Part shown: positions 37,139 to 48,199 of the stretch, piece after piece
Layout: each line of letters starts with the position of its first letter
How positions within the stretch are numbered: the first letter of the stretch is position 1
Assembly: GCF_024713975.1 (NCBI RefSeq)
Contig: NC_091102.1
Coordinates: 21,115,001 to 21,179,000, forward strand
Source of the DNA: Paralichthys olivaceus
Taxonomy: Eukaryota; Chordata; Actinopteri; Pleuronectiformes; Paralichthyidae
Reading direction: 5' to 3'
Length of the DNA: 64,000 bases
The notes under the pieces: model-generated
Database searches by the model: none
The model's input: only the letters and a program-made list of their open reading frames with translations
Told to the model about the DNA's origin: nothing
Made by a program: the position numbers and the translations under genes

Positions 37139-40100
37139 CTATGAGTCAGTGAGAGTCATTTGCCATATAGACATCGGGCTGTGACTGGAGCACGGTTTCC
37201 CTCCAAGCACCAGCAGCAGATCGGGCAGGTGCTGGATTATGTCACTATCGTCCTCATTGATCAGGTCTTCGTCTGTGCAGCTCCACTGTTTCCTGAACGC
37301 TTTGTTCTCAAAGGTCAAACAGTATCCGATCTGCTTTGTATCTTTCTCTATCAAGCGCTCTTTGCTATTGTCCAGTTGAGAAGATTTCATGAGTGCTTTG
37401 CTCTCGTAGCACTTGTCCAGGCTGAACGTCTCCAGCTCTATAGCTCCCTCTGATCCAAGAAATGTGAGAGGTGCAGGGAAACACTTGTTCTTGAAGGGCC
37501 TCAGCTTGTCCTCCATTAGGCTGGGTTGGTGTCCTGAGGTGGAGGACGGGCTGCTGGTGTCGGACTTGTACCCCGGACCCAGACCAGTGCAGCAGTGGTG
37601 GATCTTGTCCGGGGGGCTAGAGCCTGGGAGGGTAGCAACCTGCCCCCACGTGTGAGAGGTGAAGCTGTACCTCCACAGGCAGTTGTTTGGGGAGTTCTGG
37701 CTCTCGCCTCCACCAAAAAGAAGCATGCTGTCCTTGTAGGCTACAGCTGAGTGACCCATCAGTCTGGAGGGACCGGACCTGAGGGAAACAATCATAGGGG
37801 GTGGTAAGAGGACGGAAAACACACAACACATTGTTTACTGTGTGCACTGGCCTCTTCCCCAGCTGTGACAGAGAAAGGCTGGAAATCCTTCAATTATACA
37901 CTTAGAATAAATCCTACAGCTGAAGAGACGACTTACGTCAGCCTGATCCATCTAATTTCCTGAATCCAACCAAAAGTAAAGGTGCTCAGTGTCACATATC
38001 ACAAGGCTGCACTATTCTTGTTTTTCTCTGCAAGATATAGGTATTGTTTTTCTAGGTTTGGCTATCATTCCATCCTGGAATAATGATTTTACTCAATTTT
38101 CATTTGAATTTTTATGCAAAATTGAGAAATCAAAAGGCAACAACAGCACAAGTATGAGTGTATAACTGCTTTCAGACCTGAAGTGAATTACTGATAAGCT
38201 CCTGAAATTTTCTGGAGGGGCTGTACGTGAGAACGCAAATGTCCAAGTCAGTTGCTGCAGACTTTCTCAGGATGTCTGAATGAGCCCATGTGAGAACACA
38301 GCAGGATCTCCTGCTGTTCTCACATGGGCGAGTGGGCGAAGTTTCTAGAATGTCACAGAAGCAGAACTAAAAAAATAATACAAATATCTCAGAATGAAAA
38401 AAAGAGGATGCACGTTATACACACCATACACATTGAAGACACGGACTCTGAGCAGAAATCTGAAATCGTGAAATCTGAGCACAAGGTAATTCATCTCTTT
38501 CCCAAAATACAAGGCTGTGGTAAAGAGAGAGAAACCTGTCACCAAGCAAATACAGGTGTTGTCTGATAGATGGAAAGAGCAACTCAGGGACTGCTTTGAA
38601 AAGACATTTTCCTTCAATCCCGCCAGGAGGCTGATGAATTGACAGACACTATTACGTCATTAGTACATTAAATTCTGTGTGTGAAACTAAACCTGAAAAT
38701 GTTCCCAAGTCTTGGGTATTAAAACAGTGGAAAAGCTGTTTTAATGAAAGGACATTTGTTTTCTGCACTGGTAATAAGGAATTACTGTGAGAAAAGGAGA
38801 CCGTTAAGTGGGGACATTTCTAAAGCAAAATTTGATTTTTAAAATAAAATAGAAAGCCCATTTTTAACTGGTAATGTCCAAGACAGGGGTGGGAGAGACT
38901 ACAGATCTGCTAGATCCACTTCAGTTTGCATATAAGAGCGACACAGGCACAGATGATGCTGTGCTGTCTCTGCTTAACAGTAACAATATATGCCAGAGTC
39001 CTATTCATGGATTTTAGCCCAGCTTTTAATTACTGCTATCTGCTTGTTTGTTTTTGATGTTGTTGTTATTTTATGTTATTTTAAGACAATAAAAATATAT
39101 TCTAACGTCAACTTGGAAAGACGAGATTTGACAGCGGTTGGGGGTAAGGGCTGACACCAGTGCAGATGTACTGTAAACAAAAATGTGTGATCTGCGCAGC
39201 TGAATTCAACATCCTGCCTTGTGCATGCTGTGCCACCCCTCACCTGAACGAGATTCCCGTGTTGTTTTGAGTGCTAATTTATCCGCCTCTCCTCATGCTT
39301 GTAGAGGAAGGCACAAGATTCTCTTTGCAAGGTGCTGCAGCCATAGGAATGAGGAGCCTTGTTCCCCCCAAAAAGAAAGAAAATTGTCCTCCGATGTCTC
39401 TTCCAGTTGGCCAATGTCACCCACCCAAACATATCCACTATTAATCAGAAATGTTAATTTTTACGACCCTACCCAGCTTGTTACCTTGTTAAGGCTAACA
39501 ACAGCTAATAATTAGTCGTTACATTAGTCAGCTATCATCGTCACCATTCAGTCCATTAAAGGCAAACTGGTGATTTTGAAATCACGTCTTACTTGGTTCT
39601 GAGGGAACTCCAAGTGTGGCTGATGGAACTCCACTTCCAGAAGTCTCTCTGCTCCCTCAAGCCTTTCAAGCCCCCAAACAGGTACATGCAATCCTGGTAG
39701 GCCACGGCTGAGTGACTGTGCCTGGGGCCTGGGCCTGAAGAGCCCTGCTGACAACCACTCAGCAAGGACCAAGCCATGGTATCTGTCACACATAAAAACA
39801 CAGAGGCACAGATAATTAATACACATATTGGAGTTTGCTCCAGGTAGTCATCATGTATTTCTGACATGCTGCCAGTGAACAGTCGAAATGCCTTTCTTTA
39901 ACAATTTGTAACTTTTACCTGATGTTACAGAGCCCCCATTTATTCTTTGTTCATTGCAGTGTATGTAACACAGCCTGCTATGATTGTACTTTTACTATAG
40001 TTCCAAGCTTGTGTCTGTGTCGTCATCATTAGAAGTGCGTACATACCTGACACATTACTCAACAAGTAAAAACATGCTGTGAATATCCTCGTGTAGCTGT

Positions 40101-43033
40101 GAAGACATCTTTTTAACTCACCAAAATCCAAACCCCAAAAGTCCTGTGAAGATCCTTTCATGTCTATGAGACCTCCATACACCAGCATGTCAGAACCAAC
40201 CACCACAGCACTGTGTCCCTTTCTGTTGGTTGGCATTTTGGTCTACACACACAGACAGAAATATACACACATATAAATACATAGAGTTGACTCACCATCT
40301 GCTAACAGACAATGGGACTCACTTGAAACTTTCAGTTTACTCTCAGATACACTGGATAGTTTTCCAAACTCTAGGTGCTGAGACGTCTCTGACATGTTGA
40401 ACCTGCCTGAAACGCCTTGAAATGTGTAATTTCCTTTTTTTTTTTGAAATGCAGAACTTTCTCAGAGCTTAAATTTCTCAATACTTGCTGCTTCTACCAG
40501 CTTACTATACAGAGATTTGTGATGTGTCAATTTCCGTCAGCATATGTGGCATTTGACTTGTTGTGGGCCATTTTCAAAAATGTGGAAGTTATTCATTGAC
40601 TTTTTCCATATCTTTCTAGCATTGTTGTAGTTTGTAAGCCTGCCACATTGTCACATTCTTGCAGTACCAGTGCTGGTTACTCTAGTGAGAGCTCTGATGC
40701 ACAACACTATCAATGAGACGTCATTCTATCAATCTCTTTTCTACTATTTCTTATTTCTATTCCAATTTGAGTGATTGATTGATTTTTGTGGAAAAGCAAT
40801 TTATAACAATTTATTTATTTTTTCAAATACGGATCTGGACGTCAATTACTATGGCAACAGTTGAAGCTTTGAGGCATGCAGGTCAGCCCTATCCTGTGTT
40901 TGTTTGATAGTATTTGTCCTCTATTTTAAAACAGGCTACATTGGAAGCAAACATGGCAGGATCAAGAGGAGAGTGGTTTCATAATATCTGATACTTTGTG
41001 AAATGTTTGAAAGGTGCTATGTACCTGAGGGGAGCTCATCTTACTCTGGTAGGTCACCCAGTTCTGCTTTGCTGAGGGAAACACAAGGAAAAGGAAAGTA
41101 GAGCACATGTGACTTCTTTTGTTGTTTTTTTGCATACCTCATGTTCAAATTTCAAACTTCTATAAAAGGGAAAGAAAAACATTAAAGCCATCATTTTTTC
41201 AGAAGGATAAAGGTCTGCTGAAAAAGTAATACAAAGTTCATAGAGTAGAGTGTAGAGTAAAAGCTGACAGAGACTGAAGGAGGATTTAAAATGTATAAAC
41301 CCTGTGGTGGTGAACTGTCTCTTCCTTCTTAGCTCAAACAATGAGAAAAACTTCAAAATGGATATTTTAACCTGTTGGAAGACATTGTCCAGAGGAAATA
41401 TTAACTCTAGAAACCTATGTCAAGTATGTTGAGGACTTTTTGTATTTCCTCACACATTACTGTATATGCCACTATATACCATATTATATATATATATATG
41501 TATATATATATAGTGTATATTACATTATATCTGTACACCATTAAGAGAAGAGTGCCTGGCTAATTCCACAGATACTCTCTTCTCTCTCTAAGCAGTACCC
41601 AAGGTCAGGTTATAGATAAAGAACCAACCAACAGTACATTGTAGTGTCTACACTCAGAGACATTCATATATAACTCAGATGCACCGAGAGAGAGACACCA
41701 ACTTCAACTCTTTTGCGGCAAGACATAAGGACACAATGTGGTTTAGGGATGAATACTTTAGACTGTTGGAAGGGACGACGGAAGTAGAGGGAGATATATG
41801 GGGAAGCTGTGTGAGACATCTTCAGACTTGGAGGTGACAGTTGCTCATGTTACTCTGTTAGCGTTTGTATATTTTTGCACCTTCTGGTCTCCTTGATGCA
41901 TCAAGTCTACATTAAACTCTTCTGCTGCTGCCTGAGTTCTCCTTTCACCAGCTTCCAGATAACTTCCATAACAAAGTACAAGATATGACAGAAATGGGAA
42001 ACAGTTAAACTGGCAGAGGGACAGTGATAAACTGATTCAATCAAATGAAATAGTCAATTAATTTGAATTTCTGAAATAATAGCTATAGTTTAATGATTAA
42101 CGATTAATTTTGAGGGAGGACAACAGAACTTTGGAAAACAATAAATGTGGATGAAGCCATTATATTATTATATTGATTATTATAATTCAAGATTATATAA
42201 CATTATACATTTTATTTTTATTTTTATTCAAATAGTACATTTCAATGCATAATTGAAGAGTTTTTTTCTTTAGTTCGGAAAATGGGATTTTTGCACAAGT
42301 ACCGAAAGCACAGGTTTCACAAACAACTATAGACGAGTGAGACAGGAATCAACATTCATGGCTGACAGTGCAAGTTGCATCTTGCATCAACGTCTGAAGT
42401 GGAACTCACCAATGTCAAACACCCAGAGGGCACATCTGCACATGGTGTATGCAGAATCCAACATGCCTCCAAACACATACAGCAAGCCCTGGAAAGACAC
42501 ACACACACACACCACATAGGGATTTTGTCAGATACATAAGTGACAAATATATTTTTAGTAGTTATAGTATGAAAAGGGGATTAAAGAAAAATGTTATTCA
42601 GATGGGTTTGTACCTCATGGGCCACCATAGAATGTTCCTCTAGCTCTTCTGGTGCAGCTTCACTGCTGCAGCTCAGCTCCTTCCACTCGTTGCACACTAA
42701 GATATTGGACAAAATTGTGTGTTTGATTGCAACGCAGCTCATTGTTCTCTGTTTTCTGGCTTTTGATTAGGTCCATACTAATGGCACTGAACCTAGTAGG
42801 TCACTCACATTGTTGCTTTGAATGTGGCACTGAAATGACACTAGTCACGTTTGTTTGCTCTTACCTACACTGTACCTCCAGAAATCCCTCAGACAGCTGT
42901 TGTCTCTTCCGCCCAGGATATATACGTGTCCATCGTAGCTGCAGCAGGCGTGCTTGTAGCGGTCACATGGGGACCTGCTGCTCTGTGGGAGCTGAGTCCA
43001 CAAACAGGGACTACTCTGACTCATAACTGGCAT
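37139..43033 (-). CDS. Kelch-repeat (beta-propeller) protein, seven coding exons
   Basis: I recognise the fold but not the ortholog. Coding exons, minus strand: 43033-42865, 42696-42614, 42488-42410, 41071-41025, 40242-40122, 39782-39593 and 37778-37139. All junctions are GT-AG and keep frame, giving 442 residues. Five kelch blades show the GG pair followed by spaced aromatic residues: YILGGRDN...FWRYS; YVFGGMLD...LWVFDIAKQNW; HSAVVVGSDMLVYGGLID...DFWGLDFDTMAW; HSAVAYQDCMYLFGGLKG...DFWKW; and HSAVAYKDSMLLFGGGES...LWRYSFTSHTW. The last exon then adds a Ser-rich, unstructured insert of about 120 residues before LLLVLGGKPC and the C-terminus, which may close the propeller. There is no BTB, BACK, F-box or membrane segment, so it is likely a cytosolic scaffold or adaptor. 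The ATG at 43033 is preceded by an in-frame TAG. Confidence 0.85.
38160..38345. repeat. Probable MITE remnant with a strong internal hairpin
   Basis: The words CTTTCAGACCTGAAGTGAAT, GTGAGAACGCAAATGTCC and CATGTGAGAACACAGCAGGA follow the order of a common fish MITE. At 38285-38327 the arms CCCATGTGAGAACA(CA)GCAGGA and TCCTGCTGTTCTCACATGGG pair almost perfectly. It lies in the intron between the last two coding exons of the kelch gene. Confidence 0.5.
41485..41520. repeat. (TA)n microsatellite
   Basis: An alternating TA tract with single G interruptions, in a kelch-gene intron. Confidence 0.85.
41557..41973 (+). mobile_element. LTR-like dispersed repeat, copy 1
   Basis: This copy matches 62079-62562 over nearly its whole length. 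Shared words include TGGCTAATTCC at the start, AGGTCAGGTTATAGATAAAG, AGAGACACCAACTTCAACTC, CTTCAGACTTGGAGGTGACA, GGTCTCCTTGATGCATCAAG and TTAAACTCTTCTGCTGCTGC. It starts with TG and ends with CA, and an ATTAAA lies about 55 bases before the end. Those features fit a solo LTR of an endogenous retroelement. No target duplication or internal coding sequence is visible, so the class is inferred. Confidence 0.55.
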
Positions 43034-43400
43034 CTTCCACTCCTACTGGACCATTTTCTAAAAGAAGCAACAAGAAAACAGGTTAAGGAATGAATGGGAT
43101 GTAGTAAATAAAAACCCATTGCACTTTCACAACTCTACCTGGTCCTTTTCTTGGCATATGAAATGAACGGCACCCCTGTATCTGTGTGGATCAAAATGGT
43201 CACAATGTTTGCTCCCTCAATCCACAACCAATAATATAGGATTCAAGGACTCTAAAGGGCTCAATGTAAAGGGGCCCAAAGACAATCTGGACCAGAGGTG
43301 TCTGCACAACAGGGGACCTCAAACACTTATTGGAAAGATGAACAGTCCAACCAGTGTGGTAAATTACAAATACTTCAATTCATTTGTTTGGAATATTTCC

Positions 43401-43548
43401 AGGGTTCAACCAGCACTGCTGCGACAGCTGAAGCAGCAAGAGAGGGTCAGGAAGGGACAGCAGCTGATGAAGACAGAGAAGCGAGGAGGAGGAGGAGGAG
43501 GCTGCAGCCAACATGGTGCTGAGGGAGACCCAGGGGCAGAAGCAACAG
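43401..43548 (+). other. Exon-like purine-rich fragment of unknown origin
   Basis: TTTCCAG|GG at the left and CAACAG|GTGAGA at the right make a well-formed internal exon on the plus strand, opposite to the surrounding kelch gene. One frame reads through as a charged, helix-prone segment (LLRQLKQQERVRKGQQLMK) followed by polyglycine from a GGA tract. I do not recognise it. It could be a remnant of a retrocopied exon next to the SINE, or a chance GA-rich frame. Confidence 0.25.
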
Positions 43549-43583
43549 GTGAGACTGACAGCAAACACAGAGACAAGTCAACT

Positions 43584-43820
43584 GTGGCTCGGGTGGTAGA
43601 GCCGGTCATCCTCTAACCGGAAAATCAGCTGTTCGATCCCAGTCTCCATATTTTCCTGTGCCAAGGTGTCAAAAACTGAACCTGTGCCGATAGTGTGTGT
43701 CTGCACATAGATGCACTGTATGAACGTGTGTATGAATGGGTGGATGGCTAAACCTGTACTGTAAAGCACTTAGAGGATTCATCCAGATTAGAAAAGTGCC
43801 AATTAAATACAGGCCATTAA
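43584..43820 (+). mobile_element. tRNA-derived SINE
   Basis: The head TGGCTCGGGTGGTAGAGCC resembles a polymerase III A box, and GTTCGATCCC (43631-43640) is a B box at normal spacing. The body ends with TGAATGGGTGGATGGC, ACTGTAAAGCACTTAGAGG and TTAGAAAAGTGCCAATTAAA, the tail also seen reversed at 33486-33640. It is not a functional tRNA, because the cloverleaf does not close. Confidence 0.7.
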
Positions 43821-43829
43821 CTCTATATG

Positions 43830-44073
43830 CAGTATTTTACTTGTATCTTCTTCTTCATCTTTCGGCTGCTCCATTTTCGGGGTCCCCGCAGCAGATCATC
43901 TGCCAATATATCCACTACCCCTCCTATTTGTGATCCGCATGTTTGTTTTGGCACAAGTTTTACGCCGGATGCCCTTCCTGACGCAACCCTCACCATTTAT
44001 CCGGGCATGGGACCGGCACTAGAACTACCCAAAAGTGTATCCCTAGTGGCTGGTTTCAGTATTTTACTTGTAT
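43830..44073 (+). mobile_element. Nested retro-insertion with a 17-bp target-site duplication
   Basis: A 210-base element (43847-44056) is bounded by exact direct repeats CAGTATTTTACTTGTAT at 43830-43846 and 44057-44073. The interior carries the familiar fish-repeat words CTTTCGGCTGCTCC, TTTTACGCCGGATGCCCTTC, CTGACGCAACCCTC and TTATCCGGGCATGGGACCGG. It starts 26 bases after the end of the SINE tail. The long duplication implies target-primed retrotransposition. Confidence 0.85.
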
Positions 44074-46479
44074 ATGACAAGTTAACTATTTGCAGTCTAG
44101 CACCTTATATATATTATCATTAAATAATACAGAAGTATTCAATGATACCATATGAAAGGTATTGTATACATTATTATACACTTCCCTTCACTCCATTATA
44201 AATGTTTTATAAATGTTTATAAAAATGCATGTTTAAAAATGTCTGGTCCCTTGTGATGTGTCTGTGAACAGGAATAGAGAACGGATGATTAGTTAACCCT
44301 TGACCTCTGATGGCGCCTGTTATCCTCTACATCCTCCAACAATGACAGCAAAGGCAACAAGCCTTGATGAGCCATTGCGTGTTGGCAGCGGAGTGTTCTC
44401 TGTTATGGTTGTGGAGATCATGGCTACCCTCCTGCACAGCTGGGACTCTGACTCATGGTCACCTGACTGCTGCTATAAGCTTGTTGTCAAGAGGGACACA
44501 CACGCTGCCACAGACAGACAGTGGGGTGTCGCTCTGGGGACAAAGTCAGAAACACAATTAGAAAGGCAGAGAAAGAAAAAGGAGCAGGTCTATTTAGAAA
44601 CACTCAGTATGTCTAATAACAAAAAGGTGCTTTTTGGCAAATTTTTATGAAAAAATATTTTCAAAAAATAAACCATGGCACTTCTGCTGTGGAAAAATGT
44701 TAAAGCTTTTATTAGAGTGGCTAATGCATGGCAAGAATTATAAATATTATCTTTGCCATGCAGTAGCCACTCAAATATATGTATATATATATATAGTTAT
44801 CCAAAGTAAGAGGGTCTTGGTTTACTTTCTTTTTTGTATCAGAAACAAAATTGATGCCAAAAAAATGCAGCTAAAATGAAGAAAGGAGACAATTAGATTT
44901 ACGATATTTTTTATATTTTTACGTTTTTATCGATCTAATAATTCCGGAAATGTCTGTCTGACTGTGACCCACATATCATGAGAGTGGTTCATCTTATCGG
45001 CTCCACTCTTCACATGTGTGTTGTTATGGGCCCAAGGAAGTGCAGTTTCAAATTTGGTGCTGTTTGTACACATGACACAGTCAACATTAACAAACCTTGA
45101 ATAAACAGGCCACCAGCGCTCTGTAGCAGCAGCGGCTGGGGCTCATCTACGCAAGTGGCGTTGTCGACCACGATCACAGCACGTTCAGGACAACAGCAAT
45201 GAAAGCTGATACTCTGCGGACTGAGTCGAGCGCCACTGAGCTTTGAGCAAACAGATGAACAGCTCTTTTTTGCTCTAGCTCAATATTGCAGGTCACTTTT
45301 ACAGTGTAAGAAAGAAAGCTGCAACCAGCTTTGCCACAGGGCAAGTAAACAGGCGAGGCAAAACTTAGAAACAGGCGGGTTTAGAATGGGCACTACAATA
45401 GTTAACTCTTAAAGAGATGAGTCAACTTCTTCAAACATTAAAAATTAAAGACTGGATGTAATTTGGCACTGACATGAGGATGCACATCACCACATGCACA
45501 CATAAAACTATACGCTCTCATGGATAACATTTGGAGCTGCAACCAATGATTATTCTCACAATCTATTTTCTTTTTCGATTCATCAATGAATCATTTGATC
45601 TGTGAAATTTCAAAAATAGACCAACATTCAAAAAGATTTTTAAAGTGGCAAGAACCAGCAGACGCCTAACATGAAGATTGATTTGATCAAATGATTTTCA
45701 AAACATTTGCCGGATCCAAACAACTTAGTGTTGCTGGTCTAAACGACAAAGATCGTTGTCAGCTTTGTCAGAAAAAGAAAAGATTATCCACTTTAACAAC
45801 CTTTTACAAAATCCATTACGACCCAGCACGTGTAGGTGAAATTGCTCTCGAGTTATTTTCCATGCTGCAGTATCTATGACTGAGAGGACACATTCAACTT
45901 TTCCACTGCGACACAGTAGTTGTATAGGGCTGGTCATAACTTCTCTTGCCTCACCTTGACTAAGAGTGGCCTCGCTCCTTCACCTTATCAAATTGTCACA
46001 TGAGGAGCAAACGGCTCTGAGGTTGTGACATTTCAAAAACACATCTCGCTCTGATTCTGACTTGTACAGAGAGCAAACTTGTAGTTTTGTTAGAGATACG
46101 AGATGTACACAGAATAGTGTTCAACGTGGTTAAAAAAAACTGAGAATGAATACGAGCAAGATAAAGGATAAAGGATTGATGTTGTCATTACAGTGCGGCT
46201 AACATTAAAGTACATCGATATATCAAATATATAAATAATTGTGACTATGTAAGTTTTGACCATGTAAGTATTGGAATGCATTATGTAACAAGGCATTTTG
46301 CAATTCTGCAGGAAATGGATGAACTGGGTGTGTATCTTTAACCTCTTCATTTTGTAAAGGAATTTAAAACCTGACTGTTACTCAGAAATCAAAGCCACTT
46401 AGAAAAACCACACTTGGTGAAGAAAAGCTTGCTAAGTGTCAATTGGTCTGCATTACTCTAACAGAATATTCATTCAGGC

Positions 46480-46610
46480 CTTGTTCAGACCTGGTATTAA
46501 CATCCCTCCTGAGTGATCTGATCACAGGTTAAACAGCCTACGTTCATCTGTTTACACCAGATATTAAAATGCGCCCTGAGTGGTTCTCCATATCTCCCTT
46601 CCCCGCTCTG
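46480..46610 (+). repeat. MITE-like fragment
   Basis: CTTGTTCAGACCTGGTATTAACATCC, GATCTGATCACAGG and CATCTGTTTACACCAGATATTAAAA are words of a common fish MITE terminus. A related reversed word, ATGTTAATACCAGGTGTG, appears near 62,606. The boundaries are not defined. Confidence 0.4.
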
Positions 46611-47371
46611 TAATCAATAATCATATATGTCATTTCTGTTCTTGGGTTTTCTTCATGCTGCTCTTTGTTTCCACAAAGGCTTATTTATAGACGATTCAAC
46701 AAAAGAGACGAAAGCCACAGGAAAAAGTAAGAGCAGGGATTTCTTTTCTTGGGCCCACGACGAGGCAAAACTGTTGATGACAGTAAATGTTAGCAGAGCT
46801 TGAAAGTTGTCATTCAAGTTGTGTATGGTGCTGGTTGATGAGTCGTGACCAATTAGTAAGCGAACGTGGATCTCGACATTATTTTTTCCAAAAGTCCTTT
46901 TCCAATCGAGACTAAATGCAAACCTAGAGATTCCAAACTAGCGCAGAGCCAGCACGATTCCAAATTTGGATTTACAGGCTGGAAGACGAGAAAAGTGTGG
47001 ACGCCAGGTGTGATCATAGCAGAGCTGATGCATTTTAAAACATTAATGCATTCGTGTGGACGGACCGAAAGGATCGTAGTGTTGCAACCTGCTTGTTCAG
47101 TGCAGTGCCTGTTTTTAACTGCTGTAAATTAAGCAAGTGGACTACAGTGTGAGTGATTGTGTTCTTGGGAGAATCTGGGTGGATTCAGTGTGTCACAGGA
47201 AAACGATGAGTCTGAAATCGCCACACCCTGATCAAATAATATGGGAAAAAGGTCTTGTGATTTGCTTTAATGTTTTTATCTCTAACATATCAGAGGATAT
47301 GCTGTGACACTTTTAAAATGATGTGGAAACATGCAGCCGAGCTTCTCTGAAAGGTTTTGAATAAAGGGTCT

Positions 47372-47630
47372 GAGCACCCCTCACCTCACCCTCCCCTTCC
47401 AATCATGAAAGAGAACCTGTGGCAGCTTCAGTTGTCATAACATCTCAAAAGTTTGTCCAGTTTGGACGACTTTAAAAAACATGGCCGCCTCCGTAGAGAG
47501 GACCCACTTCTGATGTAATGATAAAAGAAAGCAAACATTTTGTATAATTTAGATGATCACTAGGATTAGTTTATATCACATTTCTGCCAATACATCCATT
47601 TCACCTCAATCTCACACACTGGACCTTTAA
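47372..47630 (-). mobile_element. MITE (family A), inverted copy lacking one terminus
   Basis: It is the reverse complement of the element at 9452-9826. It ends CACACACTGGACCTTTAA and contains ACATGGCCGCCTCCGTAGAGAGG and AACCTGTGGCAGCTTCAGTT. The left terminal repeat is missing. Confidence 0.75.
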
Positions 47631-48199
47631 TTCTGATGTGGTCCATATGAGACATCTGTGCCTCTCTCCTGCTTGAAAAGATCAGTTCCTCTGACACATT
47701 CCTGCGTCCCTTCCCCTTCTCCTCCTTATCACGCGTAACGTTACCCCAGCAGCAGCAGCAGCAGCTGTCTCCGGCCCCTGCAGGAGGAATGTGGAGGCTT
47801 CCCCCTGCTCTCCTCTCGCCCTGCGTTATGTTCCAGGTCCTCACTCGAGGGAGATGATCGCAGTTGTGAACTTTACAAACACTCACTCCAGACCGACGAG
47901 CTGAACCAAAGCGCGTTCAAGTGTAATCGTCGAGGTTAACGGTGAAGCTGAAGCAGCGGAAACGAGGATGCCAACTTTTTTCTTCTGCTTCTTCAGCGAT
48001 TATTCGAAGCAGATGACAGACAGGATGCGATTTGAGCGTGTTTAGTTTTGAACCCTCTGATACTAGAGACGAGCAGAGGGTAAATAATGGTTGGTTACTT
48101 ACAGAGTCCTCCTGTTCCTCTTCTCCTTCTTCTCCTTCTTCTAGTTTGTCTGCGGAGCGTCAACGGGCTGCTGAGGCGTTCAGGGACACCCCGTAAACT

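Larger units (their letters stand above)
43057..48103 (-). other. Probable 5' noncoding exon and first intron of the kelch gene
   Basis: A minus-strand donor CTCT|GTAAGTAACC at 48103/48102 ends a purine-rich, CpG-containing stretch (about 48103-48200). That stretch looks like a short untranslated first exon. A matching acceptor CTTCTTTTAG lies at 43058, just before the coding exon. The roughly 5-kb intron would contain a SINE, a nested retro-insertion, a MITE relative, a CAG tract near 47,748 and an exon-like fragment on the opposite strand. TATA-like TATAAAT lies on the minus strand near 48,236-48,242. The exon pairing is inferred from splice signals alone. Confidence 0.4.

Noticed and set aside
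43584..43650. Possible tRNA gene
   Set aside because: A and B boxes are present but the acceptor and anticodon stems do not close, and the sequence runs on into a SINE body.
44300..44650. 116-residue plus-strand frame in the kelch first intron
   Set aside because: No recognisable domain and no flanking splice signals or transcription support.
47566..47886. 106-residue minus-strand frame with a run of cysteines
   Set aside because: The cysteines come from a CAG/CTG repeat read in one frame, and the right part overlaps a MITE copy.
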